64,000 nt of DNA from Caballeronia sp. SEWSISQ10-4 2 (GCF_030464885.1 NZ_JALPRJ010000005.1:1-64000); one strand, 5' to 3'. Shown: positions 52,784-61,530, numbered from the stretch's first letter. The notes: generated by a model not told the origin, from the sequence alone. Program-made: numbers and translations.

Positions 52784-53833
52784 ATGGCTTCCTTCCAAAC
52801 GCGCAACGGCAGCACACGCAGCAGCACACGCGCAATCATTCGTAAGGTCGGGCACACAGTCATCACAGCAAGTTTCGACACTGAAACCGAGGCGCGCGAC
52901 TGGGCGGCGCGCACCGAGGCACGCATGGCGGCGGGGCTCGTTGCAGACCCCGGCCCGGTCGGTCCCAACACTTCGACGCGTGACCTTATCGACCGTTACC
53001 TCGCCGAATATGCGCTGCTTGTTCACAAGTCGTATGACTCGACACGCAGCCTTTTGACGGGCCTATATGGACGCTTCGACGTGTTCGAAAAGCCCATATG
53101 CAAATTCGGACAGGACGAGGCGCAAGCTTGCATTGATGGACGGCTTAGGGGGGATAAAAAGAACGGCCATCACTTCAAGCCTGTCAGCGCGGGCACCGTC
53201 CTTCGCGAGTGCGGCGCGCTCTCCGGTTTCTTCGATTGGGTTAAAACGACCTTGCGCATTCCGCTCGCCGTGAATCCGATGACGCTTGTTCATTGGCCCG
53301 TCAAGCCGAACCATCGCACGCAACGCGCCAATGAAAGCCAGCTCGATTTGATGCTCGGCGCGCTCGGGTACGTGCGCGGCACGGTCCCGGAAACATCTAA
53401 AGAGTGGGTCGGTTGGTGCACTCTGTTCGCGGTCGAAACGGCGCTGCGTCAGGGGAACATTCTGGCAATGCGTTGCGGTGACGTGTTCGCGAAACACGTT
53501 CACGTTGAAATGACTAAGAACGGACATCCGCATGACGCGCCGTTGTCATCCCGTGCGCGCGCACTGTTGGCGCTGTTGCCGCGTGGTAACGATCACGAGC
53601 GCACTGTGCCCGTCAACGCATCCAACTTCGGCAAAATATGGCGTGCAGCGCGTGCCGAGTGCGGGCTTGAAAAACTCCGCTTCCATGACTTGCGCCGTGA
53701 GGCGACGAGCCGCGCCGCAAAGGTCTATCACAACGAGCTTGAGCTTGCGAAATACACCGGGCACCGTGATCTAAAAAGCCTCATGACTTACTACGCGCCG
53801 GACGTGAACGATATGGCCGATGCGCTCGGTTGA
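52784..53833 (+). CDS. int: Tyrosine recombinase (integrase)
   Basis: A 349-residue phage/island integrase. An N-terminal arm-binding-like part and core-binding domain come first, then the catalytic domain from about 175. Catalytic residues: Arg in ETALRQGNILAMR, Lys near HVEMTKNGHPHDAPL, His-x-x-Arg in FHDLRREATSR, His in YTGHRDLKSL and nucleophile Tyr in SLMTYYAPDVND. All are present, so it should be active. It sits at the left end of the element next to the proposed attL, transcribed inward, and is followed by a strong hairpin. Confidence 0.93.
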   Translation: MASFQTRNGSTRSSTRAIIRKVGHTVITASFDTETEARDWAARTEARMAAGLVADPGPVGPNTSTRDLIDRYLAEYALLVHKSYDSTRSLLTGLYGRFDVFEKPICKFGQDEAQACIDGRLRGDKKNGHHFKPVSAGTVLRECGALSGFFDWVKTTLRIPLAVNPMTLVHWPVKPNHRTQRANESQLDLMLGALGYVRGTVPETSKEWVGWCTLFAVETALRQGNILAMRCGDVFAKHVHVEMTKNGHPHDAPLSSRARALLALLPRGNDHERTVPVNASNFGKIWRAARAECGLEKLRFHDLRREATSRAAKVYHNELELAKYTGHRDLKSLMTYYAPDVNDMADALG

Positions 53834-53852
53834 TCCCTTCCCGCCAAAAGAG

Positions 53853-53884
53853 AACGGCCCCGCTTGGGGCCGTTTGTCATTTTG
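53853..53884 (+). terminator. Rho-independent-like terminator after the integrase
   Basis: AACGGCCCC-GCTT-GGGGCCGTT, a perfect 9-bp stem with a 4-nt loop, followed by TGTCATTTT. It begins 20 bp after the integrase stop. Confidence 0.75.
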
Positions 53885-54033
53885 GGCCGTGCTCTCCGGC
53901 CTGTCGCACCACTCCTCACGCCCACAACAGGCCCGGCAGGTGTCGCGTCGTGTCTATAGCCTCGCCACCCCGTTCCCGCCTGCTCCCCTACCAACCCCCG
54001 CCAACACATCACGCGAGCCGCGCCACGGGCCGT

Positions 54034-54409
54034 TTAAATCGGTGACACCGGGCGGCGGGGCCGACCCTTGCGTTTCAACTCGGGGCGCACCTGTTCGAGC
54101 CTGATCCGTTGCTTCATGCCGGAATGTTCCTCAAGCAATGCGGTGACGACTACGGGCCACGCCACGCTCGCGGCTGACACGCTGTAGCGAGCGCAGAGCC
54201 AACAGAGCGCCGCCTCGCGATGCAGCGGCGCGCCGACTAGTTGGATGCGGTTGTTGCGCAGACCACCAGTGCGCCCGCTGTACCTACGGGCTAGTCAAGT
54301 CGCGCCGCGCGCTTATCCACCAAAAGTGTAGGGAGATATGCGCGCGACCAGCAGATCGAGTACTGGCAAGCCGAGGTCGGCGTAATTCAGTTGCAGTCGC
54401 GCCGCGAGG
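54034..54409 (-). pseudogene. Decayed minus-strand coding relic in the island
   Basis: Two consecutive minus-strand segments look like real protein. 54409-54311 reads VLAARLQLNYADLGLPVLDL then LVARISPYTFGG and a stop. 54294-54034 reads LRNNRIQLVGAPLHREAALC, then ARYSVSAASVAWPVVVTALL and MKQRIRLEQVRPELKRKGRP to a stop. Neither has a plausible full-length start and they are separated by stops, suggesting one gene broken by mutations. The family is not recognised. The rest of 53885-54583 shows nothing supported. Confidence 0.4.
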
Positions 54410-54583
54410 ACCTACGACCAGTCAACCAACGTTTGCGGCCAGCAATTCATCATTGGTCCGACCCGCCTGTCCGCGCCGTGGGCAATCGCGCAAGGACTAC
54501 AGACGCTCGTCGCGGCCACGCCAGCGCATTAGACCCGCGATCAGGCAGTGCGGTTTGATACGACCGACAATTAATTCCAACAC

Positions 54584-55399
54584 TCACTTCGGCGAGACTA
54601 CCGCTTTGCCGAGGGAGAAGCACAGTGGCAAGTGGTCCGACGAGTTGGTAGTAAGAACCGCCGATCCGGCGGGACACATCGCCGCAAAGTAAGCGTCCCC
54701 AAGGGCTCTACAATTCGCTTTCCGGAAGTCGGTTGGACCGGCCTGCTTTAGTTCTTTTAGAGCTTTGCGTCGCTTCTGGTTCTCGTTTTTCGCGGCAGCC
54801 AACGGGTCGAGATTGTCTGGGTGTAACGCGTCGATGAGCTTCGAAAGGTTTGCCCCGTTGTCGTGAATGTACGCTGCTGCTGCGCAGCGCTCGGATTCGA
54901 GACAGTTGAAAGAGTCGGCAGGTCCGCGAAGTTCACCCGTCGGCCCGTGCGACAAGCTTCCATTGTTAAAGCATGCCAGTGGTTGAACGGTCGTGACACC
55001 ATCGGTCTTGCGCGCATTTCGCCAAAGCCGAGACACTTTTAACGCAAGGTCCTGAAGCATTTCCCGCTTGATGTCGTCTCTGCCACCACTCGGATTGGTC
55101 TCAAACGCCTTACTCAGAGCGCCTGCTAACGATTGGATAGCTGCGTCTTTCTTGCGTCCCGCGACCCCCGGCATCCGCGAAAGACCCATCAGTGCTTCCC
55201 CGACGTTCTCAGAAGCTTGCAGTCTATTGTGGGCGTCGCAAAGGTTTCTAACTCGCCCGGTTAGCAGCTCTTTCAAAGCATAGTAGGGGGCTTGGGCGGG
55301 TTGGTTTATCGCGATGTATGGTCGCCCCCACGTCTTTGCAAGGTCACTTTCTTCTGCCAATTCGACGACAACCGTAGTATCCAGAAAACTGCCAGACAA
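54584..55399 (-). CDS. PIN-like nuclease-fold protein, third gene of island operon
   Basis: A 271-residue protein. N-terminal FLDTTVVVEL puts Asp7 at the end of the first strand, Glu44 is in YYALKELL, and the C-terminal LGDAYFAAMCPAGSAVLTTN has Asp235 and Asp255 (NSSDHLPLC). This is the acidic pattern of PIN ribonucleases, with an unusual helical insert of about 180 residues between the halves. The start is TTG at 55399 with an excellent AAGGAGGG upstream; no in-frame ATG is nearby. It lies 20 bp after the previous gene of the operon. A toxin or defence effector role is plausible. Assignment rests on motif spacing only. Confidence 0.6.
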   Translation of the reverse strand: MSGSFLDTTVVVELAEESDLAKTWGRPYIAINQPAQAPYYALKELLTGRVRNLCDAHNRLQASENVGEALMGLSRMPGVAGRKKDAAIQSLAGALSKAFETNPSGGRDDIKREMLQDLALKVSRLWRNARKTDGVTTVQPLACFNNGSLSHGPTGELRGPADSFNCLESERCAAAAYIHDNGANLSKLIDALHPDNLDPLAAAKNENQKRRKALKELKQAGPTDFRKANCRALGDAYFAAMCPAGSAVLTTNSSDHLPLCFSLGKAVVSPK

Positions 55400-55419
55400 G
55401 TTACCCTCCTTGATGTCAT

Positions 55420-56109
55420 CTATACAGAATTGGACTCGGAGAACAACTCGGCCTGGTCGTTAGGAACGTCCGAATCATTGCTCTCAGTGAACAGTACCGT
55501 TATAAGCGCATTAACCACATCATGATCGCCTTGCCATCCCTCGGCCGACAGAGCCTCTACGAGATCACTGGCATCGTCCAAATCCATCGCTGGATTTGCG
55601 CGCAATGACTGTAGAACCTGTATCAAGCCGTTTAACCCCGCGCGGGTCACATCTGGACTGTTCGCTGCAAGAGCCGCGCGTCGAACATATGAAATGACGG
55701 CTCCAAAGCTCTCATTGAAAGTGGTCAACCGATGCGCCTTCTGCATCGAAGTGGCAATCAAGGCTAGGCGTGACCCGATAGAATCAAAGTCACTACGTCC
55801 AAATGACTCAAGCGCGAGTCGGGCATCATTCAATGCTAGCTCAACGAGCGCGCGTGTTTGACCGGCCGACGTAGCTTCGTCAAACAAGTGAGGGTAAACC
55901 TGCTCCGGCTGCGGAGGAGCCGGACTGGCGGATGCCGGCAACTCGTCATCGGTAGACAAAGTGGAGCCGCCGCGGTTCGAAATCACGCGCACGACACTTG
56001 GCTTCCAAGCTGTGCGGACTGTCTGCGAAAATACAGCAGCGCCCGTGGTTTGCCCGGTCGGCTGCGGAAGTTCCGTCCCGTTCACGGAAATGGTTGTCTC
56101 TGTTGTCAT
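55420..56109 (-). CDS. Unknown protein, second gene of the PIN operon
   Basis: A 229-residue protein starting MTTETTISVNGTELPQP. The first 90 residues are low-complexity and probably disordered (SASPAPPQPEQ). The rest is helical, with ARLALESFGRSDFDSIGSRL and LIQVLQSLRANPAMDLDDAS, ending in an acidic tail. No family recognised. Its ATG overlaps the stop of the upstream gene by 4 bp, so the two are translated together. It may be an adaptor or antitoxin-like partner of the PIN protein. The disordered plus helical layout suits such a role, but that is inference. Confidence 0.65.
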   Translation of the reverse strand: MTTETTISVNGTELPQPTGQTTGAAVFSQTVRTAWKPSVVRVISNRGGSTLSTDDELPASASPAPPQPEQVYPHLFDEATSAGQTRALVELALNDARLALESFGRSDFDSIGSRLALIATSMQKAHRLTTFNESFGAVISYVRRAALAANSPDVTRAGLNGLIQVLQSLRANPAMDLDDASDLVEALSAEGWQGDHDVVNALITVLFTESNDSDVPNDQAELFSESNSV

Positions 56110-56813
56110 GGTTTTGGCTGAATCACCTTGTTGATATCCCGTCTTAGGACGTGAACGTACCCTTTCAGCCAATCATCCATTCTAAACTTGGCAGCGTCAA
56201 TTGCCCCCAACACACCTCGATCGAAGTCGATAACCATCCGATATCGAGACTCTTTGATCGGCTCGTCAAAAAAATCCGCATCCATCTCCATTTCAAGCCG
56301 TATCTCTTCGGCTTTTAGGCGCAACACTGAAAAAGACGTTTTGTCCTCGAAACGAAGCTGCACTTCTATCCCATTGCGTTCACCGTCCATCGATTGATCG
56401 AACACCCGCTCGGTGGGCCAGTTGACGATTTTTAGGTCTATCAGAGCGCTGTTCGCATCGCGAAGGCTTTTGAATTTACGTACATATGAAGCTCGCGCAC
56501 TAACACGCGTCAATTCGCTCAATTCGAGCAAATCCCGCAGCAACTCAAACGTTTCTTTAATCTGACGTATCCTTTGGGCGTCCAGCGACTTTTCACCTCG
56601 CAGAGTTATGGTGGATTGCTTGAGTCCAGTCTGAACCTGCACCCCCTTCGTTTGAAGGGTCTGTTGGTTCGGTTGGCCATCCACCAAAGTCAGCCCCGGC
56701 CATATTTTCACAATCCGGGAAGAGATTTGCCCCGCACGGTCCCAAAGAATAAAAGCCTCTGAATACTGCATTTGAATGACTATCGTATGTATCGTGAACG
56801 AGTCCAAAATCAT
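56106..56813 (-). CDS. Unknown protein, first gene of the PIN operon
   Basis: A 235-residue protein starting MILDSFTIHTIVIQMQYSEA; the frame is open to 56894 but this start begins a regular strand. The sequence alternates strands (RIVKIWPGLTLVDG), a helical core (QRIRQIKETFELLRDLLEL) and a second beta-rich part (IEVQLRFEDKTSFSVLRLKA, YRMVIDFDRGVLGAIDAA). No catalytic motif is evident and I do not recognise a family. It leads the three-gene leftward operon, with promoter in 56814-57000. A sensor or scaffold role is only a guess. Confidence 0.65.
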   Translation of the reverse strand: MILDSFTIHTIVIQMQYSEAFILWDRAGQISSRIVKIWPGLTLVDGQPNQQTLQTKGVQVQTGLKQSTITLRGEKSLDAQRIRQIKETFELLRDLLELSELTRVSARASYVRKFKSLRDANSALIDLKIVNWPTERVFDQSMDGERNGIEVQLRFEDKTSFSVLRLKAEEIRLEMEMDADFFDEPIKESRYRMVIDFDRGVLGAIDAAKFRMDDWLKGYVHVLRRDINKVIQPKP

Positions 56814-57002
56814 AGGAGCATCTCCGCAAACCTCCAATAGGAGCGCCTTCAAGGACGCGCTGCAACATTCTACGCCTGCGCTCAGAGCGATCATAAAAGG
56901 GGGTTAACCCACCGAGAGCCAAATTGAAAGCGTCACTCAATACTGGCAAGTCAGGCGCGTAGTTGATTGCTGCAGCGGCCGAACACTTGCCAGCCGAAGG
57001 CG

Positions 57003-57215
57003 TCATGCATGCCGAACCCCACGAGTGGGGTTTCCCCAAAGTTGCCGTACCGACAGCGCGGTAGGTGACGGCTCATTAGTAACCCGGCGTCTTGTGCCCA
57101 ACTTGCCGTGTACGGGTTCACGTTGCCTTGCGATGAGTAGTTGTTGTACGGGTTGCTGTCCGGCGCTGAGCGATGGTGCGGCTCGACGTACGTGCCATTG
57201 CAGGGCGCATACGGG
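57003..57215 (-). pseudogene. Relic of a NPY-rich small exported protein
   Basis: Minus-strand reading gives NGTYVEPHHRSAPDSNPYNN and YSSQGNVNPYT, a pattern I know from short phage- and island-borne exported proteins (GTYV-P-RS-PN-NYSS-GNVNPYTG). After NPYT one base is missing; the shifted frame continues GKLGTRRVTNEPSPTALSVR to a stop at 57003. The signal peptide is absent. Dead gene in the divergent region between the PIN operon and the lipoprotein genes. Confidence 0.6.
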
Positions 57216-57278
57216 CTAAACTTCGGGCGGCGAAATGCCGTTAAGCCGAAGTGCTGATAATAATAACGAGGGAACGCA

Positions 57279-57620
57279 ATGAAACTGCTAGTCCTATGCG
57301 GCGCGGTGCTCGCGCTTGCCGGTTGCACTGACACGGGACCGATAAAAGTCGGTCCTGACACTTACACGATTTCCACGCGTGTCCCGTTCGGCGGTCCCGC
57401 TTCGGCCAAGGGCCAAGCCCTGACGGAGGCGAATGCCTTTTGTGAGTCGAAGACCCGCGAAATCCTGCTCGATCACGAACAGTCAAGCGAATGCGCGTTG
57501 CACGGCGGTTGCGGCGAAGCCGAAATCACTTTCTATTGCCTAAAGCCCGACGACCCGCAGCTTCAACGCCCGAAATTCAGGGCCGAAGCGAATCAGCGTA
57601 TCGAAATCCAACAGAAGTAG
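57279..57620 (+). CDS. Small lipoprotein A
   Basis: A 113-residue predicted lipoprotein: signal MKLLVLCGAVLALAGC with lipobox LAGC (Cys16). The mature part has GPDTYTISTRVPFGGPASAKG and ALTEANAFCESKTRE, with several Cys that may pair. GAGGGAAC precedes the ATG. It shares the pattern D-T-Y-T-I/V-S-R plus E-A-N-F-C with the next gene, so they are paralogues. Function unknown; similar small lipoproteins are common in phages and islands of Burkholderiales. Confidence 0.78.
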   Translation: MKLLVLCGAVLALAGCTDTGPIKVGPDTYTISTRVPFGGPASAKGQALTEANAFCESKTREILLDHEQSSECALHGGCGEAEITFYCLKPDDPQLQRPKFRAEANQRIEIQQK

Positions 57621-57643
57621 CTGATCTTCACGAAAACAGAACA

Positions 57644-57922
57644 ATGAAAAAGACCTACACGGCGATGCTTGTTCTCGCGTGTTTAACGGCAGCGTGCTCA
57701 AGCACGGGCGTTGTGCCGATGGACGGCGATACATACACAGTGTCCAAGCGAAGTGCGCAAGTCGGGTTCGGTCCCGCTGACGGGCCGAAAGCTGACATAT
57801 ACCGCGAGGCAAACGACTTCTGCGGGAAACAGGGTAAAAAGGTCCAAACCGTGTCATTGCAAATGACCGATTCAGGGTTCGCCCAACCCGCAAGCGCTTC
57901 GTTGCAATTCCGCTGTATGTGA
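57644..57922 (+). CDS. Small lipoprotein B
   Basis: A 92-residue lipoprotein starting MKKTYTAMLVLACLTAACSS with lipobox TAAC (Cys18). The mature part DGDTYTVSKRSAQVGFGP, then REANDFCGKQGKKVQTV, resembles lipoprotein A. A tandem duplication followed by divergence is likely. The start at 57644 is 23 bp after the first gene's stop. An upstream open frame from 57491 overlaps lipoprotein A and is ignored. Confidence 0.78.
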   Translation: MKKTYTAMLVLACLTAACSSTGVVPMDGDTYTVSKRSAQVGFGPADGPKADIYREANDFCGKQGKKVQTVSLQMTDSGFAQPASASLQFRCM

Positions 57923-57967
57923 GCGGCGAACCGTTATAGTGCGTGGAGTTCTGTTCCGGGGGAAAAC

Positions 57968-58777
57968 ATGAATTGGGAGCGCGGTTTGGGGGTCGCAAAC
58001 CTCGTAATCGTGGGGATTACGTTGGTCGGGGGTGGATATGAGTGGTTGACCTTCAAACACACCTTTGAAGACCAGACGCTCAAACAGCTTGCCTATCAGA
58101 ACGAACAACTGAAAATCGCACTCGGTACGGACGAACAGAAGCCAATCGAATATACCGGCGACCTGACCGTAACCCAGATCAAGAAGTATCCAGACGGCAC
58201 AGTCTTGTACGACGTGAGTTACGACGTTACGGACAAGAACACGTCCAAGTCACTTATTCATGTCACGTACACCAGCGCCGAACTGTATCTGGGCGACACA
58301 TCCGCAAGGGAACCTGCTTTCGGGGCTGCTTTTTCCATCAATGACGCCCCCGACCCGTGGCACCCGCAGGATAGCGGGCTGATTTCGTGGCGGCGGATTG
58401 CTTATGAGGCGAACGTTGACGACGGGCCGACGAATCCCACCGTAATGAAGTGGATGCACGACCACGGATACACGTCGATTTCGCACGGCGGACTGACCGG
58501 CACCCTTTCCAGTGGCACGTCGAACGAGTACATGCCGGAATTCCTGATTCGGGCAAAGCCGAGCCAGTATGTTGACGTGGTAGTCAGTTTCGGCGTGGAC
58601 GATTCACTAGACGTGGCTTCGCCGAATGTCGGGCTCGTTGATGACTCGTTGTGGCTGGTTAATGCCGAGACTGACAAACATGACGACGCGGCAGCTAAAA
58701 GCGGCCCACACACTCATGGCAGCACCAAGTCTCATAATCGGGCCTTGCTGGCGCAGAGGCGGCGCACACCGACGTGA
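57968..58777 (+). CDS. Membrane-anchored protein, unknown
   Basis: A 269-residue protein with one N-terminal membrane helix (LGVANLVIVGITLVGGGYEW), then a short helical linker (QTLKQLAYQNEQLKIALG) and a beta-rich region (TGDLTVTQIKKYPDGTVLYD onward). The helix has few preceding positive charges, so topology is uncertain. The tail is His- and Arg-rich (SGPHTHGSTKSHNRALLAQR). It follows lipoprotein B by 45 bp, so the three may form a cargo operon of envelope proteins. No family recognised. Confidence 0.7.
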   Translation: MNWERGLGVANLVIVGITLVGGGYEWLTFKHTFEDQTLKQLAYQNEQLKIALGTDEQKPIEYTGDLTVTQIKKYPDGTVLYDVSYDVTDKNTSKSLIHVTYTSAELYLGDTSAREPAFGAAFSINDAPDPWHPQDSGLISWRRIAYEANVDDGPTNPTVMKWMHDHGYTSISHGGLTGTLSSGTSNEYMPEFLIRAKPSQYVDVVVSFGVDDSLDVASPNVGLVDDSLWLVNAETDKHDDAAAKSGPHTHGSTKSHNRALLAQRRRTPT

Positions 58778-59153
58778 GTACGCTCGCATAGGGCCTGTTT
58801 TACAAGCCCTAGCGCGCCAGTCAGCGGCACCTGACGCTTTCCGAAATCGCCTTGGCGCTGTACGGCAAAGGGGTGGCAACTAAGTGACGCACCATTTGAA
58901 ACCGGCGCGCGTGATCGACGTAAAGCGTCACCGCAATTTTGAAGAAACAGTGCGCGAGTTGCGCATACCCCCTCGCTTCATTTCGCGTCCGAATAAATTT
59001 TGGCATCCCAACGTTCTACGGGCGACTGCTGCCAGCGATTCGATGCCCCCTACCCCTGCCCAGCAAGGCCCAGCACGCGCCCGTAGCGGGCTTCGTGAAG
59101 GGTCGCCGATGAGCGCCGCCAACGCGCACGCCGACCGCGTGGCGAGCCTGCAT
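58778..59153. other. 376-bp stretch between cargo genes and HNH gene
   Basis: No convincing gene. A plus frame from 58884 crosses into the antisense of the HNH gene and has shadow-like composition. A short GCCCG-TAG-CGGGC hairpin at about 59090 may end transcription from either side; it lacks a T run. Confidence 0.4.
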
Positions 59154-59558
59154 TCACGCCTCGTCGCTATCTGTCTTCGCGGTCTGAATACGAGCACGCC
59201 CAAAGCCGCCGTCTTCGCGTGCGGTCTTCGTGTCGTGGCACGGTTTGCAGAGCGGTTGCCAGTTCTCGCGGTTCCAAAACTGGCGAACGTCGCCGCGATG
59301 CGGTATGACGTGATCGACAACCGACGCGGGCGTGATCGAACCGGTTGTCGCGCATCCGACGCATAACGGATGCTCACGCAAGAAAACCGCACGCGCCTTT
59401 TGCCATTGCGAACCGTACAGCGCCGTTACCGCCTTGTCCCGATTGGCGTTTTCCCGTTTGCGCGCGGCTTGCATATGAACCGGACATTTGCTGTCGCGCC
59501 CGTTCACGAGCGCGCTGCAACCTGGGTGCGTACAGGGGCGGTTCGGGCGGCTTGGCAT
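59154..59558 (-). CDS. HNH endonuclease (phage-type)
   Basis: About 134 residues from MPSRPNRPCTHPGCSAL (59558). Zinc-type Cys pairs appear at HPLCVGC and PLCKPCH, and the HNH core is VVDHVIPHRGD, FWNRENWQPLC and CHDTKTAREDGG. Such proteins lie beside terminase genes in HK97-type phages and assist DNA packaging. No terminase follows here: downstream is the end of the leftward block. Longer starts up to 59726 are open but add no motif. Confidence 0.85.
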   Translation of the reverse strand: MPSRPNRPCTHPGCSALVNGRDSKCPVHMQAARKRENANRDKAVTALYGSQWQKARAVFLREHPLCVGCATTGSITPASVVDHVIPHRGDVRQFWNRENWQPLCKPCHDTKTAREDGGFGRARIQTAKTDSDEA

Positions 59559-59568
59559 CTCGGCGGTG

Positions 59569-59829
59569 CTACTGCGCCAGCGCCCAGCCTGCCACGGCAT
59601 AGATGCGCAAACCGGACATTGCATCGATCCAGTAATCGGCCCCCCGTTCGTCGAGCGCGTATCGCGCCTCCCGATAGCGCGGCCCGCTGCTCTCCACGCT
59701 CCCGGCGGATGCAGCATTCGTGTCAATTTTCACGAGCAGGTAATCGACGGCGCCCGCGGCGTCCATGCGCGCGGTCAACGAGCCTTTTGCGGTGTCCGGC
59801 GCGAGCCAGACTATCGGTGTCGGTTGCAT
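59569..59829 (-). CDS. Small phage-island protein, unknown
   Basis: An 86-residue protein starting MQPTPIVWLAPDTAKGSLTA, with segments GAVDYLLVKIDTNAASAG and ALDERGADYWIDAMSGLRIY. GGGAGA precedes the ATG. It lies between the S49 protease and HNH genes, on the same strand with small gaps. No family recognised; no signal peptide. Confidence 0.6.
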   Translation of the reverse strand: MQPTPIVWLAPDTAKGSLTARMDAAGAVDYLLVKIDTNAASAGSVESSGPRYREARYALDERGADYWIDAMSGLRIYAVAGWALAQ

Positions 59830-59877
59830 AAAATTCTCCCAAAAAAAGACGTTTAACTTAGCGGCAACGGCGCTCGG

Positions 59878-60720
59878 CTAATGGAGTAGTCGCAGGATGG
59901 CCGAGTCACCCGTGGCGCGCTGTCCTACGCGCCGCGCAAGCTTGTTCAATATCTGGTCATACGATCCGACGCCATCGGCCATGCCTTCGGCAAGGGCGCT
60001 CTGCGCGTTCAATACGCGGCCTTGACCCATGCCGTTGCGAACAGCGGCGACATCGACATTGCGGTTTCTTGCGACGCTGCGGGTGAAACTGTCGTGGCGC
60101 GTATCGACTTCAGATTGCAGGTGCTTCCTTGCGGCGACAGTGAGCGGCCCGAAAGGACTCGATTCCATTTTGTATTTTCCAGCGCTAATCAGAGTCGGTT
60201 TGATGCCTGCCTTGTCGAGCGCCTTCGCGACATTGCGGTGCATCGCAAACACGCCGATGGAACCTGCTTCGCCGCCCGGCGTGATGTAGAACTCGGACGC
60301 ACTTGAGCCAATCCAGTAAGCCGCACTTGCGGCAAGGCTGTCCGCAATAGCGAAAATCGGCTTGCGTGCGCGCGCCCGGAAAACTTCTTCGGCCAGTTCC
60401 TGAATCCCGAACAGGCTGCCGCCGGGGCTGTCAATGTCGATGAGGATACCTCGGACCGAATCATCGGCAAGCGCCGCGCGAAAACTCTGCGTGAAACGCT
60501 TGAGTGACAACAACCCGAGTATCTCGCCCAAATCACTTGCATTCGGTACTAAAACGCCGACCAACGGCAACACGGCGATACCACCAATCGTCGCGGGCGC
60601 AGGAACCGACGGTGCGCGGGCTTCGCCGCTGCCGACGCTCGGCAGGGCCGCGATAATCTGTAAACGATCTGGCGTTATCGCCCACGGCGCAGCGCGAATG
60701 CTGTCGAGTGAATGTTGCAT
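59878..60720 (-). CDS. S49-family peptidase (phage prohead protease type)
   Basis: A 280-residue single-domain SppA/ClpP-fold protease starting MQHSLDSIRAAPWAITPDR. Key parts: GILIDIDSPGGSLFG, the nucleophile Ser in DSLAASAAYWIGSS, and GSIGVFAMHRNVAKALDKAG. It also has the segment SAGKYKMESSPFGPLT, as in phage lambda gpC-like head proteases (SAGxxK). These cut capsid scaffold during head assembly. No capsid or portal gene lies nearby, which is odd. The intergenic space upstream carries a 13-bp motif shared with the next gene's leader. Confidence 0.85.
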   Translation of the reverse strand: MQHSLDSIRAAPWAITPDRLQIIAALPSVGSGEARAPSVPAPATIGGIAVLPLVGVLVPNASDLGEILGLLSLKRFTQSFRAALADDSVRGILIDIDSPGGSLFGIQELAEEVFRARARKPIFAIADSLAASAAYWIGSSASEFYITPGGEAGSIGVFAMHRNVAKALDKAGIKPTLISAGKYKMESSPFGPLTVAARKHLQSEVDTRHDSFTRSVARNRNVDVAAVRNGMGQGRVLNAQSALAEGMADGVGSYDQILNKLARRVGQRATGDSAILRLLH

Positions 60721-60781
60721 AGAGCCTCCGGCGCAGCGTTGTGGCACTGGCAAGTGATTGATTCCATTACTAAGCCAAAAC

Positions 60782-60794
60782 TGGCGATACCCCG
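60782..60794. repeat. Leader motif copy 1 (TGGCGATACCCCG)
   Basis: 13 bases identical to 61531-61543. Here it is preceded by a small hairpin GCCA-AAAC-TGGC. It lies 62 bp upstream of the S49 gene start on the minus strand. Confidence 0.6.
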
Positions 60795-60804
60795 GTTTAG
60801 GTAA

Positions 60805-61482
60805 TCAGGCCGATTTCTGCTTCGCACTCTGCTTTTTTTGCTCGTGCCGCAACCACTCCCGATCATCTTTGAGATGCGGCTGCGTTAAGACGAGGCAGTC
60901 GTGAACGATAGCGGCACAGCGCGCGCGATGTTCATCGAGCGGGGTGACGTCGTCCAGCATCATGCGGCGGATTTCAGATTGACCGGCCTCGCACCGATGG
61001 CGTATCGCGAAAACCTCGTCGGCGTTGCTCATGCTCACGTCGATGCTATGAAAGCCCCACGCGACCCGTTGCCGGGTTGAGTAAACCCGGACCGTGCCCC
61101 GAAGGAAGTCAATCGGCTCCTGCAAATCATCGTAGGCGTCATGCATGAATTTCGGCGCGTGCTTTTCGATCAGGGACGTGACCTGCCCTTCGCCGAACCC
61201 GCACCGCGTGGCATAAGCGCGTCCCATCGCGTAGTTCATGAGCAGACGCGCATCGAGCGCCTTCTGCTCGGCCAGCGCGTAGGCTTCCCGCGCTTCGACT
61301 GCCGCAGCATCGATTGCCGGCATGACTTGATCGCGCTCTTTGCGCTGCGCGTGCAGCGTGGCAATTTGCTGCCGCCACTCTGCGAGATTCTGCGCTTCGA
61401 CGCGCGCTTCCAGTTCGCCGCGCATGCCGGACTTTTCGACCAGATCGATCAGTTCGGCGGATTGTTCGTACAGGCTATTCAT
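60805..61482 (-). CDS. Phage-island protein, unknown, coiled-coil rich
   Basis: A 225-residue soluble protein starting MNSLYEQSAELIDLVEKSGM, with GGAGTAA upstream. The first 110 residues are highly helical (LAEWRQQIATLHAQRKERDQ, EAYALAEQKALDARLLMNYA) and suit a coiled coil. The C-terminus is basic (KKQSAKQKSA). No domain recognised. It is one of a series of leftward genes from the Toprim primase to the HNH gene. Confidence 0.65.
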   Translation of the reverse strand: MNSLYEQSAELIDLVEKSGMRGELEARVEAQNLAEWRQQIATLHAQRKERDQVMPAIDAAAVEAREAYALAEQKALDARLLMNYAMGRAYATRCGFGEGQVTSLIEKHAPKFMHDAYDDLQEPIDFLRGTVRVYSTRQRVAWGFHSIDVSMSNADEVFAIRHRCEAGQSEIRRMMLDDVTPLDEHRARCAAIVHDCLVLTQPHLKDDREWLRHEQKKQSAKQKSA

Positions 61483-61530
61483 GGTGTTACTCCAATGTTT
61501 GAAAGTGCCGCGTCGGCGTGTCGCCACTTT

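Noticed and set aside
54040..54110. tRNA-like GTTCGAGCC segment as an island attachment site
   Set aside because: No cloverleaf can be built around it, and the DUF899 break gives a better attachment site.
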